A DNA stretch of 64,000 bases from contig NZ_CP034248.1 of NCBI RefSeq assembly GCF_003931855.1, positions 4,898,001 to 4,962,000 on the forward strand, written 5' to 3'. The translations under genes and the position numbers were made by a program. This DNA comes from Paenibacillus lentus (lineage in GTDB: Bacteria; Bacillota; Bacilli; Paenibacillales; Paenibacillaceae). Positions 54,975 to 63,513 of the stretch are shown piece after piece (the first letter of the stretch is position 1; the number at the start of each line of letters is the position of its first letter). The notes under the pieces were generated by a model that ran no database searches, was not told the DNA's origin, and was given only the letters and a program-made list of their open reading frames with translations.

Positions 54975-56785
54975 CTCCCACTATAAATTAATATTTTCTC
55001 GCTCTTTCTCACATTTCCTTAGAATTTTAACATTGACTACCTCGAGAGGTGGATATAACGGGAAGTTTATTGAATTTATTTCCTTTCGGCAGTGTGCGGG
55101 AACAGAGATTGGAATGGATTTTCCAAAAAAAAGTGGTTTCCGTATGATCGCACCTTGGATATCCACAACACTTCCTTGATGGTTTACCCTCCCATGTCAC
55201 ACGGGGTCTATGCCCTTACATTCCTTCGTTCTACCTCTCAAGGGGTGGACGCCGTTTCTCGCTCCTTTACTGGGTCGTTGCCCTTATGGAATAGTTCCTG
55301 CGGCTGATCCGTGCTTCCATTGTCTCTGTATTGATCCTAAGCATATAGTGAGTCTATCGACCTGAACGTGATTGATTTAAGCAGCCAACTGAAGCTGAGT
55401 CCGGCGAACCGGTCCTAAGACATCAGCGGCATTGTATACGATTTTCCTTATGCCTAACGTGTGTAAAATGCGAATCAGTTTTCCACAAAGCGCCACAATA
55501 GACTGTTTCTTTTTCAACGGATTGACCTGGCGCTGCGTATAATACTGATGCATCGCTTTAAACTCCGGGTTCTTTGCCACCATGGGCAACACGGCTCGGA
55601 AAAGTAGTGCTCGAAGACGTGATCGACCTCGTTTGCTGATCGTCGTTCGACCCTTTTTCTTTCCAGAACTGTTTTCTCGCAGGTTAAGTCCCGCGAGACG
55701 GATAATCTGTTGACCGTGGCTATACCGAGATAGGTCACCGGTTTCTGCTAGGAAGCCAGCAAGTGTCGTGATTCCTACACCCGGAATAGTGAGCATTTCC
55801 TGTGTGCCAGGAATCTGTTTGAGTAATAACTCCACTTGATTCATGATCTCTTCCAGTTGTTGTGTAAATAAGGCGTACTGTTGCATCCAAGTGTGTAACT
55901 CTAACTTAGCAGCAGTGGTACCTTCTGTGAGTCCAATGGATTCAGAGGCAGCTTCCACAAGCTTTTCAGCTCGCTTTATCCCTACGGCTCGCTGTACGTC
56001 TTGCTTCCATCGCCCGAGGATCGCAGTGGCGCCAAGGGCTACGATCTCTTGCGGCAATGGAAACTCAGTCAACGTGACGAGCGCGGCTTTGCCCTCCCAG
56101 CTCTTAAAGACGTTGTTAAACTCCGGGAAAAACCGATCGAGCCAGTTTTGAATCCGTCTTTGGACTTGCCCCAAACTGACCATCGTTTTCTCACGCATAT
56201 TCATGAGAATTCTCAAATCTGCGTAAACGCTAGTCGGTAGTTGGGGTTCGGTATAGTGACCGTTACGGACAAGATCCGCAATCACTTTGGCATCCTTGTA
56301 GTCATTTTTAGTCTGGGAGTTATCCTCCAGTTCCTTGCTCTTATGCACATGATGAGGATTCACGACCACGATACGAATGCCCTTGTCTTGCAAGAACTCA
56401 GCCAGGGGAAACCAGTAGTGTCCGGTGGGCTCAATGCCAAACACAATATCTGTTTTGGCGTACTGCCTCTGCAATGCCTTCATCCACGATACGAGTTTCG
56501 AGAGTCCCTTACGGCTGTTTTCAAATACACAGTCTTTGCCAAGCTCGATTCCGCGAAAATCGATCGCTCTGGCAACATGGGTGTCCTTTGCAATATCTGC
56601 ACCGACAACCAAAGTTTGATCTGTAATGTCCAAAATGCGTTGATTCTGTTTCTCTTTTAGCTTATACTTCATTTGAGCGTCCTCCTTCTAATTAGGGCAG
56701 TGAATGGTTCGCATTCCAAGACCCAGCATACAGGAGGCGCTTTTTTTGTTCAAATCTCATATTAATTCATTACAGGAATAGCTCC
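54975..56785 (-). mobile_element. IS110-type element, copy 3 (1811 bp)
   Basis: Same ends and length as copies 1 and 2. Inserted inside the Shine-Dalgarno sequence of the DUF4280 gene; whatever lay upstream in module 3 is now separated. Confidence 0.93.
55377..56672 (-). CDS. IS110-family transposase/recombinase, copy 3
   Basis: 431 aa, intact. Differs from copy 1 by HTWMQQ, HTLGIRKIV and VRRTQLQ, so it is not a brand-new duplicate of either other copy. Confidence 0.95.
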   Translation of the reverse strand: MKYKLKEKQNQRILDITDQTLVVGADIAKDTHVARAIDFRGIELGKDCVFENSRKGLSKLVSWMKALQRQYAKTDIVFGIEPTGHYWFPLAEFLQDKGIRIVVVNPHHVHKSKELEDNSQTKNDYKDAKVIADLVRNGHYTEPQLPTSVYADLRILMNMREKTMVSLGQVQRRIQNWLDRFFPEFNNVFKSWEGKAALVTLTEFPLPQEIVALGATAILGRWKQDVQRAVGIKRAEKLVEAASESIGLTEGTTAAKLELHTWMQQYALFTQQLEEIMNQVELLLKQIPGTQEMLTIPGVGITTLAGFLAETGDLSRYSHGQQIIRLAGLNLRENSSGKKKGRTTISKRGRSRLRALLFRAVLPMVAKNPEFKAMHQYYTQRQVNPLKKKQSIVALCGKLIRILHTLGIRKIVYNAADVLGPVRRTQLQLAA

Positions 56786-57117
56786 TACATTTTATTTATT
56801 ATTAATTTCCTGAGATGCTAATCCAACCCATCACCAGAATTGGGTTATACTATTTTTTACTCTGCCAGAATCCACTTTTCACTAAATCCTTTTGTTTCTT
56901 CAGCAGTCTATCATCTGGCCTCGGAATCCAAATGTCCCCAACCATCTAACAACTTCTAAATCTCTTCTCTAACCTAAAAATCTACATTCCCTAACAGATA
57001 TATCTCTGCCGTAAGTTCGCATTTCCTTATTTCTAACAGTAAGTACAAATCTTATCCAAAGCTATTGGTATTCTGTACAATAAAGTAGAGAATCTCCTCC
57101 CTTAATTACGATCATAC
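56786..57117. other. Non-coding stretch
   Basis: No gene seen. 56870-57060 weakly resembles 38446-38640 in order of short matches, suggesting a shared decayed ancestor. Confidence 0.35.
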
Positions 57118-57163
57118 AAAAAAAGCTCATTCCTCCTTTTGATTCAAGTTGGAGTAAGCTCTT
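57118..57163 (-). terminator. Module-end hairpin repeat A, copy 4
   Basis: AAAAAAAGCTCATTCC ... TTGGAGTAAGCTCTTT after the VgrG4 immunity gene. Confidence 0.65.
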
Positions 57164-57206
57164 TAAGGTTGAAGTGTTTGTTAAGTTGTTTTTTGGGGTT
57201 AACTAG

Positions 57207-57620
57207 TTAATCTTGATCATCTAAATTGGCAACATTTGCAATCTCCCTCATGAAAGATGTTACAGCATAACAATCTTCTAGTTCATCCTCATCTAGCATC
57301 GACCAATAATAAATAGTATTCTTATGAATATTAATATCTTGAAGAAGATGATATCTGATAACACTGGCCAATTCCGCCTCAGCCTTTCCTTCTACTATAG
57401 CATCATTAAATGATGAAATAATAATAATCATTAAAGCAAATCTTTCTTCTTTGTTTAATTCGATATTTTCATAGGCATATAAGAATTCGGTTATTCTTGA
57501 AGAATCCGCCACTTCATACTCCCAATCTTGTGAAAATTCATCAGGAGCAGGTAATTTTATTTTCTTTACAAGACCTTCAATAGCACTCTTAGTAACATAT
57601 TCCGGGTATATATTCTCCAT
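57207..57620 (-). CDS. Putative immunity protein for the VgrG4 toxin
   Basis: 137 aa, acidic and helical (ENIELNKEERFALMIIIISSFNDAI ... WSMLDEDELEDCY). No family recognised. Follows the toxin stop by 17 nt and precedes the module-end hairpin. Role inferred from position. Confidence 0.6.
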   Translation of the reverse strand: MENIYPEYVTKSAIEGLVKKIKLPAPDEFSQDWEYEVADSSRITEFLYAYENIELNKEERFALMIIIISSFNDAIVEGKAEAELASVIRYHLLQDINIHKNTIYYWSMLDEDELEDCYAVTSFMREIANVANLDDQD

Positions 57621-57637
57621 GGTTATTTCTCCTTTTA

Positions 57638-60497
57638 TTATTTTCCTATTCCTGAAGGATGAGCACTGCTGTATGGAAAAGCAGATCTAATGCCACCATC
57701 CTCTTTTACTATAACTCTAGCCATATCAGGTTTTATTTCAGTACCATCTGGCAAATATCCTCTTGATTTAATAAAGGGTGGTAGTGGAACTTCATGAACA
57801 CCGGGACCTTTTTTCGCTACCTCTGCAAGAAATTCTGCTGCACTCTTCTCGTCAAGCCATTGGCTGATTTGATGACCCTTCCCTCTTGCTCTATCAATAA
57901 GCTGATTTGGTTTTTTCTTAGCACCATGCTCTGAAAAAGTATGACCATACGTAGGTGTACTTTTAGGATTCCCCCATTTAAACCCGTTCCCCCCACCGCC
58001 ACTCTTACTAAACATGAAGAGCGGCTCGTCACCAGTACGGACAAGTTGATTAAATCCAACTGTACCATGACCAGTGTCAAGCACAGGCAATTTTTCGTAG
58101 TTTTTCGGATTAATAAATTTACTATATTCACTCAATAAAGATTTGCCTTCTTCAGCTGCTCTTCTAAGTTGATCATCCAACTTTCTCCGAGCTTCACTCC
58201 ATAGTTTAGTTTTTGGTGGAGATATGCCGTTAACGCCCTTCACGTACTTAGCATTAAAAGTCGCTTTGGCGCCTTTCAACGCACTATTTGTAAATATCAT
58301 AAGATCTACAAATCCGAGTACTACCCCAGAGGCATCCAGCATTTCCTGATTAATACCGAAGAAGCTTGCCTCTGTAATTTCCCCATCATTTAAATCCCTC
58401 AGTTGCACGGTACTGACACCAATTTGAGCAACGCCCCAAACCCCGTTGGCTATAGCTAATAGATATAATGAGCCTCCTGCGGTGAAAAAAGCACCTACGA
58501 CAGCTACGACTCCAAACATTAAGTTGAGTTCTGCCATCATTTTTTTCTTCTGTCTTACAAGCACCTCAAAGGTAAAACGTGAAAGATAAATTCCCTCATC
58601 CGGGTTTTTGCTTAGGTAATCCGGTACCATTGGAATTAGCTCATTTAATTGACGTTCCTCTCTTCGCTCTTTCCAACGATCTCCCCAGTTATCTATTTTA
58701 CCAGATAATGCTTTAGATGCATTCATAAGCCCCTGTAAAGCCTCATTATCCTTAGCTTGATTCTCTATATATCCTTTCAATTCCTTTATCGGCAGTTGTC
58801 CCTTTACGGCTTTCCACGGGGAGGCTGTCTGTTTAGGAGGCGCCTTCTTACCACTTCTTATGTCTATGTAGTTTTGATAATACTCTGCATACTCTTGCTT
58901 TTCCTGGGCTCTTTCCTTCTTTGACTTTTTCTCTGGCTCAGGTGTTAATTGCTTAATTTTATTTTTATATTGAGTCTCAATTTCTTTTGAATCCAGTTTC
59001 CTTAGTTCTGTTCGGGCCTTTTCCTTCGCACCTGGTTCTTTCCTAGTTTTTGATGTTAGGTTATTTCTAATTTCAAGCTTTTCTTCTTCTGTCAATCTAG
59101 CAGATGAATATCCAGAACTAACTCTCTGTTTCCTATCCTTTTCTAGTTGAGCTTTGGGGATTTCCTCTTTTAGTAGTTCATCGATATATAGCTCCATGAT
59201 CTCTTCATCCGTAAGCATATCCAGAAAGTCCATCTCGAGCTTCTCGAAATTCACTTTCTTCCCTCTAATCCCCACATACTCTGGCCGGATTTCCATATAA
59301 TGCTCCGTATTCGTGAAGAAAGTAATCGTCTCGTTAGCTACGAGCTTAATATGCTCCGGCACATTTTGGCCGCCTAGTTCGATTTCATCAGACGCTATAA
59401 CGAGAATCGATTCCGTAGCGTTTAATGAAATATCGTTTCCATCCAGAGTTAAGCTGACGGTATTTTTCTCGAATAATACACCGTCTTCACCAAGTTCCAT
59501 CTTTGCTTCTCCAGGCATATGAAATACCTTCGTCGTCGGCTTCTGGAAAATGGTGCGTGACTTCATTTCTTCGCTTTTGCCCCGTACCGAATTGATGGCA
59601 ATCGCCTTTTTCTCCGTTCCCTCGGGAAAATAAACTTTGATGCGTGCCCCTTCCTCCGGCATACAGTGGAAGATGTTATTGCCTTCCGGCGAATACGGGA
59701 ACCACCAATTTCCTCGTTCGTCTGGGTCATGATCAATATCCAAATGTACCTTAACCATGTTGTTTCCGCGCTTAGTAACGCGCCCCTCCAGGGCAACGCC
59801 TTGAATCGCACGATTCGTTCTTACCTTAGGCCGAAGTGCCGCTCGCTGTACGAGTACATATTCATAATAGATTAACCCAGACTCATAGGTAATCATGGAT
59901 TCCGTAACCACCCACATCTGTCCCTTAAAGGAAACGTTGTCCCCCACCTGACAGTACTGGTTCGTATGTACCCAGTAACTGACAAAGTCGGACTCCCCCA
60001 AGGCTGAGCTCGCATCCGAATTCGCCTGAATATCAAGAAAGTTCTCCCGATCTTTAATGATCGAATAATGATGGGAGCGAATAACTTTCCCCCAAGAGAA
60101 ATCAGGTACGCCAAAATAAACCCATGGCGCATCCATAACCACATCAGGAAGGATTACCGTACCGACCCGCGATGCCAACCTTTTTAAAAACTGCCAATTC
60201 GTCTCTTCATACTGCACAATGAGCTGACCAATCGTCGCTTCGGGGGACGTCGCTTCATTCTGGGCATCCCCTCCAGGGTATAGATTAGCAATTTGCCGAA
60301 TCAAATCCGTATACGTCAGATACTTGTTCTGAAAGGAACGACTCTCCAAATGGCGATCCATTTCAAAGGTTCGCGATAGACCTTCTATGGTCACATGAGG
60401 AATCCCATCTTCCATCTGAATATCGATGTTGGAGACTCCGCCTGCAAACAGGTAGTCATTCCCCTGCTCAGTAGATTTACGAATCAGTAAACTATCC
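57638..60497 (-). pseudogene. VgrG4: VgrG-like toxin gene lacking its first 57 codons
   Basis: From 60497 the sequence follows VgrG1 codon by codon starting at DSLLIRK (residue 58 of VgrG1); a TAG and a hairpin precede it. The longest ATG frame (60415) gives 925 aa. Trunk, OB fold and hydrophobic segment are almost those of VgrG1, but after SPPKT the tip is unrelated: RTGDEPLFMFSKSGGGG, then TYGHTFSEHGAKKK, QISQWLDEKSAAEFLAEV and VPLPPFIKSRGYLPDGTEI. The histidines suggest an RNase-type toxin, family not assigned. Probably a silent tip reservoir since no promoter or ribosome site is seen. Confidence 0.78.
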
Positions 60498-60498
60498 T

Positions 60499-60536
60499 AA
60501 TAAAAAAAGCTCACTCCTACTAAAGTAGAAATAAGC
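60499..60536 (-). terminator. Hairpin after DUF6809 copy 3, at the VgrG4 breakpoint
   Basis: AAAAAAAGCTCACTCCTACT-AA-AGTAGAAATAAGC. It directly abuts the point where VgrG4 homology stops. Confidence 0.55.
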
Positions 60537-60580
60537 CGTTAATGATTTTTGCAATATTATTTAATATATTTAAGCTAATC

Positions 60581-60868
60581 TTAACTATTCACTAACTCAT
60601 CCCGTGCCGTATATACTTCTGTCATCATTAATGCACCAAATTGAAAGCCATGAATAAAAGAAACTTTAGCATACATTGAAGAAGACCTACTTCGCAGATC
60701 AAGTAATTCTTCAAGCTGACTGAATTCTATTGCCGATAACTTCTTCTCCCACGTTTTTAGGGCTTCGAATATTTTCCGATTTAAAGTACGGTATTCGGGA
60801 TCAGTTGGCACAATCGTTTCTACGGGGCGAATGTCTCCACAATATAACGCTTCTAAAATACTTCTCAT
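60581..60868 (-). CDS. DUF6809-like protein, copy 3
   Basis: 95 aa, intact: MRSILEALYCGDIRPVETIV, PEYRTLNRKIFEALKTWEKKL, FSQLEELLDLRSRSS, HGFQFGALMMTEVYTARDEL. Very close to copy 1. Function unknown. ATG 60868 after GGGAAGAGGG. Confidence 0.8.
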   Translation of the reverse strand: MRSILEALYCGDIRPVETIVPTDPEYRTLNRKIFEALKTWEKKLSAIEFSQLEELLDLRSRSSSMYAKVSFIHGFQFGALMMTEVYTARDELVNS

Positions 60869-61053
60869 TTCCCTCTTCCCTTCAATTGAATTGCGGCTTC
60901 TTGAAAGAAAGACTTACACATGATAGATTAAATGTGCAGTCTGCCTTCAGGTCAGTCCCGTGGGGGTAGTGGCGAGTTCTTTATTGAGAGTACGCCGTTT
61001 TATTTTATACTTATGATTATCTCGCTTCTCTTTTTACGTTGTTTATTTAATTA

Positions 61054-61104
61054 GTGACTAAAAGTCACCATTCATACTTTGATTATACAGTGACTTTCAG
61101 TCAC
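61054..61104. promoter_or_regulatory. Operator palindromes between DUF6809 copy 3 and its XRE regulator
   Basis: GTGACT-AAA-AGTCAC (61054-61068) and GTGACT-TTC-AGTCAC (61090-61104), 36 bp apart. Typical repressor sites overlapping the promoters. Confidence 0.7.
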
Positions 61105-61121
61105 GGTCAAGGAGCTGTTTT

Positions 61122-61349
61122 ATGTTTAATCGAGAAATTTTTGCGGAGCGTTTTAAAAATTTACGCCTTATAAAGGCAATCTCACAGCAAGACATTGCCA
61201 CATCTTTAGGAGTTGACAGATCTGTTGTAAGTCATTGGGAAAGAGGTACGCGAATCCCTAGCCTAGATATTGCTTATGCTCTGGCTGATTATTTTGACGT
61301 AAGCCTTGACTACCTTGTAGGACGCTCTGACAACTCTAATTACCGTTAA
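61122..61349 (+). CDS. Small XRE-family regulator, unit 3
   Basis: 75 aa. FKNLRLIKAISQQDIATSLGVDRSVVSHWERGTRIPSLDIAYALADYFDVSLDYLVGRS: a Xre/SinR-like HTH, a different subfamily from units 1 and 2. AAGGAG is 7 nt before the ATG. Confidence 0.9.
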   Translation: MFNREIFAERFKNLRLIKAISQQDIATSLGVDRSVVSHWERGTRIPSLDIAYALADYFDVSLDYLVGRSDNSNYR

Positions 61350-61885
61350 AGAGGGGCTCATATACGCTTTCTTATTAGAATTGTAGGACAGTTACACAAA
61401 CCTACACTCTTTTAGCGATTTCGTTTGGTTGCGCACTCAGTGTCTCTATCGGAATAGGTTATTGTTCAGTTGCAATGGTATTTAGAAAAACGCAAGAAAA
61501 CGAAGAAAAAACAGATCAATCATGGTGGTATCTGACCATAATCGACCTGCCTAACGAAACACAATAGCGTTATTTAGGTTATAAAAATTAAAGCATTTTA
61601 TGCGCGTACAACCGAATTGGACATATCTTTATATGGGTATTACATGGGCTATGTCTACTTAGAATCGGCCTCCCGACTCATTCGGAACTTGGTGGGTGTT
61701 GAGACAAGGAAAAAAGAAAACTACAATACGCCACGGAGTTAATGGCCTCCCCTGCTTCTCTTTCCCGCTTAGGCAATACATCTCGATTGGTGTACCTTCA
61801 TCTAACAAGCAGTGAACGTAAAAAACCAATCCTAATTTGTTTAAATAGGAATGAGCCTCTATGTTGCAGAGCCTACAGACATTTC
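61350..61885. other. Non-coding stretch between XRE unit 3 and the SUKH gene
   Basis: Contains dispersed repeat B copy 3 (61494-61600) and a weak hairpin near 61826-61860 (CCAATCCTA ... TAGGAATG). No gene seen. Confidence 0.4.
61494..61600. repeat. Dispersed repeat B, copy 3
   Basis: CAGATCAATCATGGTGG ... TGACCATAATCGACCTG, then AATAGCG and an AT-rich tail ending GCGCGTACAA, as in copy 1 (GTGCGTACAA). Confidence 0.6.
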
Positions 61886-62370
61886 TTAATCATGTAAGCT
61901 CTCAATTAATTCAGTGAACGAATTGGCCACAAAAAACACATTTTCTCGTGCTCTCTCTTCTGCCTGTTCGACAGATAAACCTTCTTCCTGCATAAGAATT
62001 GATTTTTCCCATGCTCCTTCGTGCTCCCAAAAAACGATTACCGGCTTATCGTCACTATCTTTATAGTCAAAACAAATCAGGTTTCCAGCCGGGTCAAATG
62101 CAAAAGGTATCAATTCAGCCGGTAATGTTTCTTTATAGTTTTCATAGACCTTCAGAAAATTGTCTGGACTTGACTCATCAAATGACAGGAGAGAACCAAA
62201 CACCCTTTGCTTATGTCCTACATCAAAGACTTCAGGCTCTACATTTGCACCATTATTAACCATCGAGCATAATATATAGTCTAATGGGAATTTATAACCT
62301 ATTTTTTTGAAACCGCCTCAATTTCTTCTCTACTCACTTCTTTATCAGCAAATTGCCATTCAATTTTCAT
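61886..62370 (-). pseudogene. SMI1/KNR4 (SUKH) immunity gene with a 1-nt frameshift
   Basis: ATG 62370 starts MKIEWQFADKEVSREEI and shifts at a run of seven A (eight would keep frame), after which IGYKFPLDYILCSMVNNG continues to the end. The body has IPFAFDPAGNLICFDY and KPVIVFWEHEG, classical SUKH. Partner of the WHH nuclease fragment; its ATG overlaps the nuclease stop (TGATG). A 125-aa product from 62263 could be made, but would lack the N-terminal strand-helix unit. Confidence 0.8.
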
Positions 62371-62935
62371 CATCTTATTCCATCCCCCCATATCGCATTT
62401 CCACCCAAGTGATTTACTCCATGTGTATCTGTAACCACTAATTGCATTTTCCCAGTTACTTGATGATGGTGCCAAGTTAAACCTTGAATTCTAGCCTTTC
62501 CCGCTTCAATCTGTGCTAATTGTTTCTCATTGAATATGTCTTTAGGAACCTCTCCATTGTCGATCGCCCTTTTTAATGCTTGTGTGCATGCTTTAAATTG
62601 ATCATTGTCTTTTGCAATTAACAAATTACTATCAATATCTTTTAAAGTTGTTTGATTTAAACGCGAAACTAAATACAACTCTTATTCCATTTTCTTCACC
62701 ACAGTCAATCAATTTTGCTGCTTATAACAAGTTTTCAAAGGTAACTCTTCAGCTTGGTTCTCTATATTAACCTTCAATTCCTTTATAGGTAGTTGTTCTT
62801 TAACTGCTTGCAATGGGGATGAGGCGCGCTTTCTTACCACTTCATGTCTATGTAGTATTGATAGAAACCTGCATAATTTTGCTGTTCTTGAGCTCTTTCT
62901 TTTTTAACTCTTTTTCTAGCTGAGATTGAGTAATT
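62370..62935 (-). pseudogene. Decayed VgrG-like gene ending in a WHH (HNH) nuclease toxin
   Basis: 62740-62935 resembles the VgrG4 linker (LPIKELKVNIENQAE and the NYIDxRSGKK region) with frameshifts. 62370-62678 is open and ends QGLTWHHHQVTGKMQLV ... HGVNHLGG, the WHH-type HNH nuclease motif. A stop and frameshift separate the two parts. The trunk upstream is lost. Confidence 0.75.
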
Positions 62936-62951
62936 CCTAGTAGTCCTACGC

Positions 62952-63000
62952 ACTGAAAAAGCCTATTCCTCATTATCGCCTTTATGGAATAGGCTTTTCA
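62952..63000 (-). terminator. Terminator after the EndoU-module immunity gene
   Basis: AAAAAGCCTATTCC ... GGAATAGGCTTTT; T-run on the minus strand. Confidence 0.75.
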
Positions 63001-63019
63001 TCACCATATATAGCATTTG

Positions 63020-63490
63020 TTAAGATAATTCGTTATTTTCAATACTCTTTACTTCTATCATTTTTTGTTCCATCCAATTCATAACCATTTCCGCCTCCTC
63101 ACGAGAAACAACCCCCCTCTCACCTTTATATTTATAATTTTCATAAGCCCATACTAATATAATTTTCACAAATTCAACTGTCTCTAATTTACATATCGGT
63201 TCAATTTCATCTTCATCTTCATCATAAAAGGGATCTTCAATTATTGTATAGTCCCTATAAGATATAACGCTTGATGCATTCCCTCCATGCCTAAATTCGG
63301 GTATGTTTCCCCTTAATAAATTAATATAATTATCAATATCAATTTTCAAATCTTTAAATCTCCAAGGTATATCAGATCCTAATGGGTCACTTATCATATA
63401 AGCAAACTCCAATGATTCTTCCTCACTAAAATCCAATATGACTTCATCATATTTTTCTTTATAATCTAATGAATATTTATATTTAACCAT
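63020..63490 (-). CDS. Putative immunity protein for the EndoU toxin
   Basis: 156 aa, very acidic (DEDEDEIEP). WRFKDLKIDIDNYINLL and RHGGNASSVISYRDYTII. No family recognised. 23 nt after the EndoU toxin stop and followed by a terminator. Confidence 0.6.
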   Translation of the reverse strand: MVKYKYSLDYKEKYDEVILDFSEEESLEFAYMISDPLGSDIPWRFKDLKIDIDNYINLLRGNIPEFRHGGNASSVISYRDYTIIEDPFYDEDEDEIEPICKLETVEFVKIILVWAYENYKYKGERGVVSREEAEMVMNWMEQKMIEVKSIENNELS

Positions 63491-63513
63491 ACTTCACATC
63501 CCCATTCTCTTTA

